Shown in pieces: positions 23,822-31,920 of a stretch of DNA of 64,000 nt (positions within the stretch are counted from its first letter, which is position 1; each line of letters starts with the position of its first letter). The notes under the pieces are model-generated. The model did no database searches and was not told where the DNA came from. It was given only the letters and a program-made list of their open reading frames with translations. The position numbers were made by a program, and so were the translations under genes. The DNA comes from Candidatus Andeanibacterium colombiense (GTDB lineage Bacteria > Pseudomonadota > Alphaproteobacteria > Sphingomonadales > Sphingomonadaceae), in assembly GCA_029202985.1 (NCBI GenBank), contig CP119316.1, positions 2,604,001-2,668,000 on the forward strand. The letters are read 5' to 3'.

Positions 23822-24880
23822 ATGTATCCGTTCCGCAAGGGCAGCTTCGCGCCCCGCAACGCCTGGTATGTCGCGACCTTCGCGAAAGACCTCGGGCACG
23901 AACTGATGGGGCGCACGATCCTCAACACGCCGGTGGCGCTCTACCGTACCGAGAACGGCGACCCGGTGGCGCTCGACGGGCGCTGTCCGCACCGCCACTT
24001 TCCACTCGCGAAAAGCTGTCTGAAGGGCGACACTATCGTCTGCGGCTATCACGGCATCACCTTCGGGCCCGACGGCGAATGCGTCGATGTGCCCTCGCAG
24101 GTGCATGTGCCCAAGTCGCTGCGCGTGCCTTCCTACCCGCTGGTCGAGCACGGCATGTGGCTGTGGATCTGGGTCGGAGATCCCGCGAAGGCCGATCCCG
24201 CCTTGCTGCCTTCGCTGGAGGAACTCGGCCTGGTGGGGCTCGGTCTCAAGCCGCACGAATTGTTCTTCCACGAAGTCGCCTGCCGCTACCAGCTGCTGAA
24301 CGACAATCTTTTCGACCTGTCGCATCTCGCCTTTCTCCACGGGACCAGCATCGGGACCCTGGAGAATGCGACCACGCCTGAAGAACTGGTCAAGCGCGCG
24401 GGCTTCGTGTCGAGCATGCGCCACATCCGCAACGCGCCCTGCCCGCCGCTGATGCTGCAGAACGATCTTTACCCGACCGACCGGATCAATCGTTCGATGG
24501 GGATGGAAAGCCATTTGCCGGGGATGCATTGCGGCGTCACCCAAGTCAGCTATCCGGACGACCATCCGCAGGCTGCGGGCGTGCTGATCACCAACAACCG
24601 GGTCTATCACACGATCACCCCGTCGACTCCCCGCACGACCTATTACCACTTCGCGGTCGCGGTCGAGGACGGCACCGATATCGAGGGCCTGCGCATCGGC
24701 CTTGGCCCGGTGATCGAAGAGGATATCTTCGCCTCGGCCGAGATCGAGAAGATGATCGATCTGTGGGACGGCGATCCGCCGCCGGAACTGATGGTCAAGA
24801 GCGACCAGAATGCGGTAGAGGGCCGGCGCATGCTGCAGGCGATGATGGATGCCGAGGCAGCGGAACGGGAGACCGCATGA
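23822..24880 (+). CDS. VanA-like Rieske non-haem iron oxygenase (second copy)
   Basis: 352 residues from ATG 23822 with GGGAGAAGCCTC upstream. Rieske ligands: Cys55/His57 ('DGRCPHRHFP') and Cys74/His77 ('IVCGYHGITF'). Mononuclear iron motif: 'NDNLFDLSHLAFLHGTS'. It is distinct from the first Rieske protein (shared 'NAWYVA', 'NDNL.D.SHL.F.H'), so this is an old paralogue, not a recent duplicate. Family members are aromatic O-demethylases or hydroxylases needing an external reductase, and none is adjacent. Its stop overlaps a SnoaL-like gene. A SnoaL-fold partner right after an oxygenase alpha subunit recalls ring-hydroxylase beta subunits, although VanA-type enzymes usually lack them. Confidence 0.87.
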   Translation: MYPFRKGSFAPRNAWYVATFAKDLGHELMGRTILNTPVALYRTENGDPVALDGRCPHRHFPLAKSCLKGDTIVCGYHGITFGPDGECVDVPSQVHVPKSLRVPSYPLVEHGMWLWIWVGDPAKADPALLPSLEELGLVGLGLKPHELFFHEVACRYQLLNDNLFDLSHLAFLHGTSIGTLENATTPEELVKRAGFVSSMRHIRNAPCPPLMLQNDLYPTDRINRSMGMESHLPGMHCGVTQVSYPDDHPQAAGVLITNNRVYHTITPSTPRTTYYHFAVAVEDGTDIEGLRIGLGPVIEEDIFASAEIEKMIDLWDGDPPPELMVKSDQNAVEGRRMLQAMMDAEAAERETA

Positions 24881-25305
24881 CCGAAGACGAACGCCGCGCT
24901 GTCGAGGCCGATTGTGCCCGCCTGATCAACCACTACGTCAATTGCAACGACGCGCAGGAGTGGGAACAGGTCGCCGCGCTCTATACCGAGGACGCGGTGT
25001 TCAAGCGCCCGAGCGGCGGCGATCCGATCGTCGGCCGCCCGGCGATTCTCGCGAGCTTTCTCGCGCGGCCACCGCGCGCGCAGCGCCATGTGATCGCGAA
25101 TATCGTGGTCGATGTGGTGAGTGCTTCGGAAGCGACCGCGTTCAGCGCGATCGTGCTGTACCAGGGCGACGTGACGGCCGACGGCACGCTCCCGGTGCAG
25201 GCGGCCAATTCCCCGCTGATCGGCTGGTTCCGCGACCGGATCGCGAAGACCGCCGAAGGCTGGCGCTTCGCGGAACGCGAAGGCGGCCTGGATTTCAGGC
25301 CATAA
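24877..25305 (+). CDS. SnoaL/NTF2-like protein coupled to the Rieske gene
   Basis: 142 residues; ATG overlaps the Rieske stop (ATGA). 'CARLINHYVNCNDAQEWEQVAALYTEDAVF' (in part) and 'GWFRDRIAKTAEGWRFAEREG' are the first and last elements of the NTF2 fold as used by SnoaL_4 and ring-hydroxylating dioxygenase beta subunits. It could stabilise the oxygenase like a beta subunit, or act on its product; sequence alone does not decide. It is followed by a palindromic repeat region before the convergent transporter gene. Confidence 0.8.
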   Translation: MTEDERRAVEADCARLINHYVNCNDAQEWEQVAALYTEDAVFKRPSGGDPIVGRPAILASFLARPPRAQRHVIANIVVDVVSASEATAFSAIVLYQGDVTADGTLPVQAANSPLIGWFRDRIAKTAEGWRFAEREGGLDFRP

Positions 25306-25386
25306 CGTCTTCCCAGCGGAAGCTGGGATCTCGTGCCGGGGAGCGAACCGCCTGAGGCCCCTGCCTTGGCAGGGGCACGCTCAAGC
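25306..25386. repeat. Dispersed palindrome region (GAGGCCCCTGCCT...GGCAGGGGC type)
   Basis: Contains TTCCCAGCGGAAGCTGGGA and GCCCCTGCCTTGGCAGGGGC hairpins between convergent genes. The second hairpin belongs to the same short repeat type as those at 31828-31912 and 40619-40706. It may act as a bidirectional terminator. Confidence 0.6.
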
Positions 25387-26604
25387 TCAAACCGGATCCA
25401 GCGCCGGCGGGTTGCCTTCGTAATGCGCCTTGGTCCGCCGGATCACATTCGGCACCAGCAGGATGATCAGCCCGCACACCGCCGCCGGGACGATCAGCAC
25501 CCCGAAATAGCCGTTCGGCGTGATCCCGTATTCGATCAGCTTTGCCCCGAAGATCGGCGCTGCGATCGCCCCGATGCGGGAGACCGCGACCGCCGTGCCG
25601 ATCGCCGACGACAGCACGTTGCTCGGGAACAGTTTCGGGCTCAGCGCCATCAACGCGCCATGGATGCCGGCGATACCGCCCCCCGCGATCATCAGCAGGA
25701 TCGTCCAGGTCAGCACCGTCGCCGGCGTCACGAAGATCAGCGCGAAGGCCGCCGCGATGATCGCATAGCCGAGCGCCAGCGTGGTGCCGGGCTTCCAGCG
25801 GTCGAGCAGCCACGCGAGTAGGATGCTCACCGGCAGCCCCGCGCCCTGCATCAGGCCCAGCAGGCGCTTGGGCAGGTCGGGCCCGAAGAGCTCGGGCGGG
25901 AGGATCCGCACAGTCCACGAGGTCAGCATGTAGAGTGCGATCGCATTGGTCATATAAGCTGCAGCGAATAGGGCCATCGGGAACACGAGCGGCGGACGGA
26001 ACAGCTCGACCAGCGGGACCTTGGCCTTCACCGCGGCGGGTGCCGGCCGGTCGTCGTCGAGCAGGAAGGCGAGGCCGATCCCGAGCACCAGCGCGATGCC
26101 GGCCGGAATGAAGAACATGCCCTGCCAGCCCCACGCCCGGATCACCTCTGGCGCGGTGAAGCCGCCCAGCATCGCGCCGACCGCGATCCCGGCAGAGACC
26201 ACCGCCATCACTGTGGACCGCTTGCCCTCGGGCGCGACTTCGGATGACAGGGCGGAGACGTTCGCGAGGCAGGCGCCCAACGCAAGGCCGGTCAGCAGGC
26301 GCCAGAAGGCGAAATGCATCACATCGGTGGAGAGCGCGGTCGCGGCGGTGGTCGCGGCGACGCCGAGCGCCCCGGCGACGATGATCGGCTTGCGCCCGAA
26401 GCGGTCGCCCAGCGGCGCGATCAGGAAGGCGCCGGCGCCGAGGCCCAGCAGCACCGCCGAGAGCGCCCAGGCGAAATCGGTCTGCTGCAGCCCCATCTCG
26501 CCCGCGATGGCCGGCATCGCCAGCGCCATCGAATTGAGATCGTAGCCATCGATCACCATCACGCCGGCCATCAGGAACAGGGCAATGAGCTTGCGCGCGT
26601 TCAT
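25387..26604 (-). CDS. MFS transporter, aromatic acid:H+ symporter (AAHS)-like
   Basis: 405 residues from ATG 26604, twelve predicted helices. The first helix carries 'VMVIDGYDLNSMALAMPAI', the DGYD motif typical of AAHS carriers such as PcaK and BenK. The loop 'APLGDRFGRKPIIVAGA' is the MFS signature between helices 2 and 3, and 'LLAWLLDRWKPGTTLALG' is its counterpart after helix 8. The substrate is probably an aromatic carboxylate taken up with protons across the inner membrane. Its start overlaps the stop of the upstream gene, so it is co-transcribed with the 295-residue protein. Confidence 0.85.
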   Translation of the reverse strand: MNARKLIALFLMAGVMVIDGYDLNSMALAMPAIAGEMGLQQTDFAWALSAVLLGLGAGAFLIAPLGDRFGRKPIIVAGALGVAATTAATALSTDVMHFAFWRLLTGLALGACLANVSALSSEVAPEGKRSTVMAVVSAGIAVGAMLGGFTAPEVIRAWGWQGMFFIPAGIALVLGIGLAFLLDDDRPAPAAVKAKVPLVELFRPPLVFPMALFAAAYMTNAIALYMLTSWTVRILPPELFGPDLPKRLLGLMQGAGLPVSILLAWLLDRWKPGTTLALGYAIIAAAFALIFVTPATVLTWTILLMIAGGGIAGIHGALMALSPKLFPSNVLSSAIGTAVAVSRIGAIAAPIFGAKLIEYGITPNGYFGVLIVPAAVCGLIILLVPNVIRRTKAHYEGNPPALDPV

Positions 26605-27488
26605 GTAAGCGCCTCCGCGTTGCGGTCGCTCAGGGCATCCCAGGGCGAGGGCATGTGATAGGGGACCGTGATGAAATCGGCCTCGACCTGCTGGATCGCG
26701 CCGTCGCGAATCTTGAAGGCTTCGGCGAGATAGTAGCTGTGCGGGCGGCGGATGGGGGAGGAAACCCTGGTTCCGTCGGTCAGCTCGTAATCGCCGACGA
26801 TCCCGCAATGATCGATGAAGCCATGCGCCAGCACGATCCCGCGTTCGACATCGACCAGCGGGAAGCGCCGGCCGCGCAAACGGTCGTCGTAGCGGTAATA
26901 GCCGAGCGCGAATTGCGCCTCGCAACCGAGGCTCGCGACCGGAACGACGAAATCCGGGTTGTTGGTGGTGCGAAGCCCGTTCTCGACCCGGTTGCACTCG
27001 GGCCAGAAGCGGGTGCGGATCGTGCCGTCGTTGCGCTCGATCGTCTCGAAATAGCCGTTCGCGATGTCGATCAGCTCCTCATAGGTCGAACGCTCGTCGA
27101 GCGGGACGATGGCTTCCATCTGCGGCTTTACCTCGAAGGTCTGCGGCGAGAATTTCAGGCCCTCGTCCGCATTGCGTGCGACCACCGTCTCGACCTCGCA
27201 GATCGCACCGTCGCCGGTCACGCCGAGGCGGAAGCAGGCGGGGGAGAGCGCGTTTGTTTCCTCGACGCAGGTGAACAGGGCGACTTGTCCACTGGTCTCG
27301 TCCGCGAAGCGCAGATCGTAAGGTCCGATGGCGGTGACGGTGTTCCACAGCCCGTCGCCCACTTCGAGGCGGACGTTGTTTTCGGTGTTGAACAGGCTCG
27401 GTGCCCAATTCACGCGCGCAGCGTCACGCGCCTTCAGCGCCGCCAGAAAGCGGTCGAGCGCGGCATAGAGGTCCTCACGGCGGGTCAT
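26601..27488 (-). CDS. Cytoplasmic paralogue of the lipoprotein at 13112; unknown function
   Basis: 295 residues from ATG 27488, with GGGGGAAAGGACCAGA upstream. It has no signal peptide. It aligns by eye along its length with the lipoprotein at 13112-14122: 'GDGLWNTVTAIGPYDLRF', 'RNDGTIRTRFWPECNRVENG', 'FPLVDVERGIVLAHGFIDH', and 'HSYYLAEAFKIRDGAIQQVE', the last being an NTF2-like closing strand. I know no characterised homologue. It is translationally coupled to the aromatic-acid carrier gene, so a catabolic role is likely. It diverges from an SDR gene over a region with a perfect TAACGGTCGTTA-type palindrome. Confidence 0.75.
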   Translation of the reverse strand: MTRREDLYAALDRFLAALKARDAARVNWAPSLFNTENNVRLEVGDGLWNTVTAIGPYDLRFADETSGQVALFTCVEETNALSPACFRLGVTGDGAICEVETVVARNADEGLKFSPQTFEVKPQMEAIVPLDERSTYEELIDIANGYFETIERNDGTIRTRFWPECNRVENGLRTTNNPDFVVPVASLGCEAQFALGYYRYDDRLRGRRFPLVDVERGIVLAHGFIDHCGIVGDYELTDGTRVSSPIRRPHSYYLAEAFKIRDGAIQQVEADFITVPYHMPSPWDALSDRNAEALT

Positions 27489-27578
27489 TCTGGTCCTTTC
27501 CCCCGGGGCTGCTCGTCTCGGCGCCCGGCATTGTTGTTATAGCGTCAGGCTTGACTCAAGCGCACGCTAGAACAATTG

Positions 27579-27590
27579 TAACGGTCGTTA
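27579..27590. promoter_or_regulatory. Palindromic operator TAACGGTCGTTA
   Basis: Differs from the site at 14587 by one base (TAACGATCGTTA). It lies between the 295-residue protein gene (start 27488) and the SDR gene (start 27631). No regulator gene is adjacent, so a trans-acting protein must bind here. Confidence 0.6.
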
Positions 27591-27630
27591 AAGTCATCGC
27601 GCGCGGGAAAGCGTGCGGACGGGAGAGAGA

Positions 27631-28395
27631 ATGGATCCGGCAGGCAAGGTCGCGATAGTCAGCGGCGGCAATTCTGGGCTCGGCGAAGGCGCGGTAAAGC
27701 GGCTGCTCGCGGCGCGGGCGACGGTGGTTTCGCTCGATGTCGGCGGCGATGCGCCCATTGGTGCGGAGTTCGTCCAGTGCGACGTGAGCGACGAGGCGTC
27801 GGTCGCGGCGGCCATCGCTACGGTGATCGAGCGCCACGGGCGAATCGATATTCTTCTCAACAACGCCGGGGTCGGCGGGATCGGTTCGATCGCCAGCGCC
27901 GATGGGCCGGGCGACATTGCCGATTTCCGCCGCGTGATCGGCGTCAATCTGATCGGCGCGGCCACGCTGGCCGCGCATGCCGCTCACGCGATGACGAAGA
28001 ACGAGCCTGCGGGCCCGGATGGCGAGCGTGGGGTGATCGTCAACAGCTGCTCGATCGCCAGCTACGAAGGCCAGGAAGGCATGGGTGCCTATACCGCCGC
28101 GAAGTCCGCGCTGCTGGCGCTGACGCTGGTGTGGGCGCGCGATCTTTCGAAATACGCGATTCGCGTGAACGGCGTTGCGCCGGGCTTCATGGCGACGCCG
28201 ATGGTCGCGATGCTGCCGCCGGATTTCGTCGGCGAATTGCTGCAAGGCAACGAATTCCCCAAGCGCGCCGGGACTGCGGATGAATTCGCCGCGGTCGCCG
28301 AATTCATCATCCGCACCCCGCTGATCAACGGCGAAGTCATTCGCCTCGACGGCGGGGCCCGGCCGCCCGCAAGAACCGCTTGGTCGGCCAGCTGA
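27631..28395 (+). CDS. SDR dehydrogenase, 3-hydroxyacyl-CoA dehydrogenase type II (HSD10)-like
   Basis: 254 residues from ATG 27631, preceded by GGGAGAGAGA. Cofactor motif 'SGGNSGLGEGA', 'LLNNAGVGG'; catalytic Ser141, Tyr154 and Lys158 ('SIASYEGQEGMGAYTAAK'). The blocks 'GERGVIVNSCSIASYEGQ', 'IRVNGVAPGFMATPMV' and the end 'NGEVIRLDGGARPPA' follow the HSD10/3-hydroxy-2-methylbutyryl-CoA dehydrogenase type. It may oxidise a hydroxyacyl-CoA or an aromatic alcohol side chain. It begins a plus-strand run with the flavoenzyme and cytochrome genes (gap 17 bp). Confidence 0.87.
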   Translation: MDPAGKVAIVSGGNSGLGEGAVKRLLAARATVVSLDVGGDAPIGAEFVQCDVSDEASVAAAIATVIERHGRIDILLNNAGVGGIGSIASADGPGDIADFRRVIGVNLIGAATLAAHAAHAMTKNEPAGPDGERGVIVNSCSIASYEGQEGMGAYTAAKSALLALTLVWARDLSKYAIRVNGVAPGFMATPMVAMLPPDFVGELLQGNEFPKRAGTADEFAAVAEFIIRTPLINGEVIRLDGGARPPARTAWSAS

Positions 28396-28412
28396 GCTAG
28401 GATACAAGAACG

Positions 28413-29975
28413 ATGGAAGAACTTCCCCTCCCGCCCGGCTTCGATGCCGCCAAGCTCCAGCAGGCGATGCGCGCCTTCGTTGCCGCGCTCGGTGCGGACA
28501 AGGTGTTCCTCGAGGAACAGGACCGCCTCGCCTATCACGACAAATTCGCGATCGACGACACGCACCATCTCCCGCTCGGGGCGGTTGCGCCGACCACGGT
28601 CGAGGAAGTGCAGGCGGTGGTGAAGATCGCCAACCAGTATTTGCTGCCGATCTGGCCGATCAGCCGGGGCAAGAACCTTGGCTATGGCGGCAATGCCGCG
28701 CTGCTCAGCGGCAGCGTCGTGCTCGACCTGTCGGCGATGAAGAAGATCGAGTTCGATCCGCAGTCGGGCGTGGTGACGCTTGAGCCGGGCGTCGGCTTCT
28801 ACGATCTCTACGATTACCTCAAGGCGCACGATCTGCCGTTCTGGCTCTCGACCCCCGGCAACAGCTGGGGCTCGGTGATCGGCAATGCGCTGGATCGCGG
28901 GGTCGGCTACACGCCCTATGGCGAGAACACCAAGAACATCTGCGGTGTCGAAGTCGTGCTGCCGACCGGCGAAGTGGTCCGTACCGGCATGGGCGCCTTC
29001 CCCAAGGCGCCGACCTGGGGCGTCTATCCGTTCGGCTACGGCCCGGGCTGGGACCAGATGTTCGTCCAGTCGAACTTCGGGATCGTGACCAAGGCCAATA
29101 TGTGGCTGATGCCCGAGCCCGAGAGCCTGATGGGGATGGATGTCGAATTCGACAAGCCCGAGGATCTGAAGGCGATGGTCGATGCGATCGGCCCGCTGCG
29201 GCGCGAGCGGGTGCTGACCCAGAGCCCGTCGATCGGCAACTGGCTGCGCGCGGCGGCGGTGGTCACCCGGCGGGGCGAATGGACCGACAAGCCCGGCGCG
29301 CTGGAAGACAGCGTGATCGATGCGATCCGCAAGAAGTTCAACATCGGCTGGTGGGGCGTGTCGCTGCGGCTCTACGGGCGCGAGGAGATCAACAAGGCCG
29401 CCTACAAGGTGCTCGAAAAGGCGATGAACGACATCAAGCCGATGCTGATCAAGCCGACCACCTGGGTGAAGGGCCAGCCGAAGGAGCACAGCGGCTGGAC
29501 CGGCACGCCGATGACCTTCCCGATGCAGAACGTGAACTGGTACGGCGGGCGCGGCGGGCACATCGGCTTCTCGCCGATCATCCCGCAGGATGGGACCAAG
29601 GCGCTCGAACAATTCAACCGCACCTATGCCCGCTACAAGGAATACGGGATGGATTACCAGGGCAGCTTCGCCTTCGGCGAGCGGCACCTGATCAACGTCA
29701 ACGCGATGATCTTCAACAAGGACGATCCGGAGAAGATGAAGCGGATCGATCCGTTCTTCCGCGCGCTGGTTCAGGATGCGGAAGCGCAGGGTTACGGCGA
29801 ATACCGCACCCATCTCGATTACATGGATCTGGTCGCGAAGACCTACGGGTTCAACGGCGGGGCGCTGGGCAAGCTCAACGAGAAGGTCAAGGACGCGCTC
29901 GACCCCAACGGCATCCTCGCCCCGGGCAAGAGCGGTATCTGGCCCAGTCGTCTCAGGAAGGAGCGCGGCCAATGA
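28413..29975 (+). CDS. FAD-linked 4-alkylphenol oxidoreductase (VAO/PCMH/eugenol hydroxylase family)
   Basis: 520 residues. The PCMH-type FAD-binding domain is shown by 'WPISRGKNLGYGGNAALLSG', 'VVTLEPGVGFYDLYDYLK' and 'TPGNSWGSVIGNALDRGVGYTPYGE' (in part). The C-terminal segment 'FAFGERHLINVNAMIFNKDDPEK' (in part) matches the region holding the covalent FAD ligand. Here a His stands as in vanillyl-alcohol oxidase, rather than the Tyr of p-cresol methylhydroxylase. The enzyme should oxidise a para-alkyl or allyl phenol (4-cresol, eugenol, vanillyl alcohol) through a quinone methide. The overlapping c-type cytochrome gene implies electrons go to the cytochrome, as in 4-cresol dehydrogenase and eugenol hydroxylase, not to O2. 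Confidence 0.88.
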   Translation: MEELPLPPGFDAAKLQQAMRAFVAALGADKVFLEEQDRLAYHDKFAIDDTHHLPLGAVAPTTVEEVQAVVKIANQYLLPIWPISRGKNLGYGGNAALLSGSVVLDLSAMKKIEFDPQSGVVTLEPGVGFYDLYDYLKAHDLPFWLSTPGNSWGSVIGNALDRGVGYTPYGENTKNICGVEVVLPTGEVVRTGMGAFPKAPTWGVYPFGYGPGWDQMFVQSNFGIVTKANMWLMPEPESLMGMDVEFDKPEDLKAMVDAIGPLRRERVLTQSPSIGNWLRAAAVVTRRGEWTDKPGALEDSVIDAIRKKFNIGWWGVSLRLYGREEINKAAYKVLEKAMNDIKPMLIKPTTWVKGQPKEHSGWTGTPMTFPMQNVNWYGGRGGHIGFSPIIPQDGTKALEQFNRTYARYKEYGMDYQGSFAFGERHLINVNAMIFNKDDPEKMKRIDPFFRALVQDAEAQGYGEYRTHLDYMDLVAKTYGFNGGALGKLNEKVKDALDPNGILAPGKSGIWPSRLRKERGQ

Positions 29976-30397
29976 AGCAGTCCCGACTCATCCCGGTCCT
30001 CGCCTGCTCGGCGCTGATGCTCGTCGGGTTCGCCGCCTGCTCGCAGGCCGAGGAAACCCCGGCGCCCGCTCCGGCCAAGGCTGGCGGCCCCCAACCCGCG
30101 CCCGATCCGGTCACGCTGGTCTCGCGGCCCAATGCGACCGGGGGCGAGAAGCTCTATGTCGAGAAATGCATCATGTGCCACGGTGCCAACGGCATGGGTT
30201 ACGGCTTGCTCGCGCGGCGCGCGAAGGGCTTCGAGCCCGATCTCGAGAAACGGCAGGACCTGGCCAAGGCCTATATTATCATGGCCGCGCGCCGGGGCAT
30301 CGGCAACATGCCGGCGATCCCGCGCGGAGAGGTCAGCGATGCCGAACTGGCGCAGATCGCCGACTATCTCGCGAGCCACAAGGGGCCGTCGCAATGA
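29972..30397 (+). CDS. Mono-haem cytochrome c, electron acceptor subunit of the flavoenzyme
   Basis: 141 residues; ATG overlaps the flavoenzyme stop. It has a lipobox ('VGFAAC') and an Ala/Pro-rich linker ('ETPAPAPAKAGGPQPAPDP'), then the haem-binding 'CIMCHGANGMGYG' and axial Met in 'RRGIGNMPAIPRG'. It is comparable to the small cytochrome subunits of p-cresol methylhydroxylase and eugenol hydroxylase. The lipid anchor suggests periplasmic display. The flavoenzyme shows no obvious signal peptide, so how the complex assembles across the membrane is open. Next gene overlaps again (ATGA). Confidence 0.87.
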   Translation: MKQSRLIPVLACSALMLVGFAACSQAEETPAPAPAKAGGPQPAPDPVTLVSRPNATGGEKLYVEKCIMCHGANGMGYGLLARRAKGFEPDLEKRQDLAKAYIIMAARRGIGNMPAIPRGEVSDAELAQIADYLASHKGPSQ

Positions 30398-30915
30398 TCC
30401 GCGCGTCACGCCGTGCTGTGCTGGGCGGAGCGCTCGCCGTGCCGACGCTGTCGGGCCTCGCGACCTGGCGCTGGCGCCATGGCGACGGACGCCTGCTGCT
30501 GCATGATCCGTCGCTCGACGCCGGGCGCCGCTTCGCCGAGGCGGGCGGCGCATCGCTTGCGATCGAGGGCGACCGCATCCGCTTCGCGCGCGAAATCTTC
30601 GCGGCGAAGCCCGCGCTGGTCGCGGGGGTCAGCCGCCATGCCGACTTGGTGCTGATCGCCGATGTCGCGGCCGAAATGGGCTACGTCCTCGCCGCCGAAT
30701 TCGAAGGCCGCGGGCAGAAATGCACGGCGAGCAGCTGCCTTCCCGGCTGGGGCGCGCTTGGCCGGGTGGCCAATGCCGCCGGGCAGGGCTGGGCCGAGGC
30801 GCTCGGCAGCTGGGCCGCCAATCCGGGCGGTGCGGTGCCTTCCGGCGCGCGTGAGACTCCGGCTCGACCCGATGCGGGGCTGGCGCTAGGATGGGTGCTC
30901 GTTCCAAGGGGGTAG
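30394..30915 (+). CDS. Small exported protein with Tat-like signal, unknown function
   Basis: 173 residues; ATG overlaps the cytochrome stop. The N-terminus 'MIRASRRAVLGGALAVPTL' has a twin-arginine followed by a hydrophobic stretch, consistent with a Tat signal. The rest contains 'HDPSLDAGRRFAEAGG', 'GDRIRFAREIF', 'SRHADLVLIADVAAEMGY', two Cys in 'KCTASSCLPGW', and ends 'LALGWVLVPRG'. No family recognised. The gene is translationally coupled to the flavocytochrome genes, so a role in maturation, cofactor attachment or electron transfer of that enzyme is an attractive guess. Confidence 0.7.
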   Translation: MIRASRRAVLGGALAVPTLSGLATWRWRHGDGRLLLHDPSLDAGRRFAEAGGASLAIEGDRIRFAREIFAAKPALVAGVSRHADLVLIADVAAEMGYVLAAEFEGRGQKCTASSCLPGWGALGRVANAAGQGWAEALGSWAANPGGAVPSGARETPARPDAGLALGWVLVPRG

Positions 30916-30919
30916 GGCA

Positions 30920-31819
30920 CTGAAATTCGCCGGCGCCATGATCTTCGTGCGCGATCTGGGCGCGATGGAGCGCTTTTATCGCGACATCGTCGGACTGGTG
31001 CCGGTCGAGACGAGCCGGCAGGCCGACTGGGTCGAGTTCGAGGGCGGCTTTTCGCTGCACCGGATCCCCCAGCATATACTCGGCGGTCTCTCGCCGCTCG
31101 GCGGCGACTTGCGCGAGTCCGGCTCGACCAAGCTCGGTTTCTCGGTGGCGAGTGTCGCTGCCGAAGTCGCGCGGCTGCGCGGACTCGGTGTGCCGGTGAT
31201 CGAGCGGCCTTGGGGCGGGTTCGATTTCACCGATCCGGAAGGGAACATCGGTGAACTCGAGGGGCCGCCCGGAGCGGTCCAAACCGTGCCGCCGATGACA
31301 CTCGAGCCCGCGTCCGAGCCCGAACCTTTGTCCGCACCGGAGTCGCAACCCGCCAAACACGGGCTGTTCGACCACCGCATCCCGCCGTTGGTCGTGACCC
31401 TGCTGTTCTGCTGGCTGATGGGCGCGATTGCCGGGATGGCACCCTTCGCGAGTTTAATCCTGCCGATGCGTGGCTTGGTCGCCGGGCCGATTGCGCTCGT
31501 CGGCCTGCTGCTGATGTTGATAGCCTCGGTGCAGTTCCGCAGCGCAAGGACCACGGTCGATCCGCTCCACCCCGCTGCTGCGAGGCTCCTCGTCACCGGC
31601 GGGCTGTTCCGCCTGTCGCGCAATCCGATCTATCTCGGGATGCTGGTGGTGCTGCTCGGCTGGGCGGTGTTCCTCGGCAACCCGCTGACGTTGCTTGGCG
31701 CGTGGCTGTTTACCCTGTTCCTCGGGCGATTCCAGATCTTGCCGGAGGAGCGCGCGCTGCGGGCGCAGTTCGGGGACGAGCTCGATGCCTATGCGGCGAG
31801 GGTTCGCCGCTGGATCTGA
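30920..31819 (+). CDS. Fusion of a glyoxalase/VOC domain and an ICMT/PEMT-type membrane methyltransferase
   Basis: I place the start at CTG 30920 ('LKFAGAMIFVRDL', 299 residues), since this completes the first VOC strand and follows GGGGG; the first ATG is 30938 (293 residues). Residues about 1-110 are a VOC module ('FYRDIVGLVPVETSRQADWVEF' in part, 'VIERPWGGFDFTDPEGNIGELEGP' in part). A linker of Pro/Glu/Ser ('PASEPEPLSAPESQPAKH') follows. Then come four to five membrane helices with the isoprenylcysteine carboxyl methyltransferase/phospholipid methyltransferase signature: 'TGGLFRLSRNPIYLGML', 'ILPEERALRAQFGDELDAY'. The ICMT part would methylate a lipid-like or isoprenoid substrate using SAM. 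The combination is unusual. It is the last gene of the flavocytochrome run. Confidence 0.78.
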   Translation: MKFAGAMIFVRDLGAMERFYRDIVGLVPVETSRQADWVEFEGGFSLHRIPQHILGGLSPLGGDLRESGSTKLGFSVASVAAEVARLRGLGVPVIERPWGGFDFTDPEGNIGELEGPPGAVQTVPPMTLEPASEPEPLSAPESQPAKHGLFDHRIPPLVVTLLFCWLMGAIAGMAPFASLILPMRGLVAGPIALVGLLLMLIASVQFRSARTTVDPLHPAAARLLVTGGLFRLSRNPIYLGMLVVLLGWAVFLGNPLTLLGAWLFTLFLGRFQILPEERALRAQFGDELDAYAARVRRWI

Positions 31820-31827
31820 CCAGCGCT

Positions 31828-31912
31828 GAGTCCCCGCGTAGGCGGGGACCTCAGGCAGATCTAATGCCGAACTTGGCGGCCTGAGGCCCCCGCCTGCGCG
31901 GGGGCTCGGCTT
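31828..31912. repeat. Pair of dispersed palindromes (CCCCGCnTnnGCGGGG type)
   Basis: Contains GTCCCCGCGTAGGCGGGGAC and GCCCCCGCCTGCGCGGGGGC, separated by about 40 bp with GAGG/CCTC extensions on each. Located between convergent genes; likely a terminator-like BIME. The same type occurs at 40619-40706 and, singly, at 25306-25386. Confidence 0.65.
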
Positions 31913-31920
31913 TATGTCGA

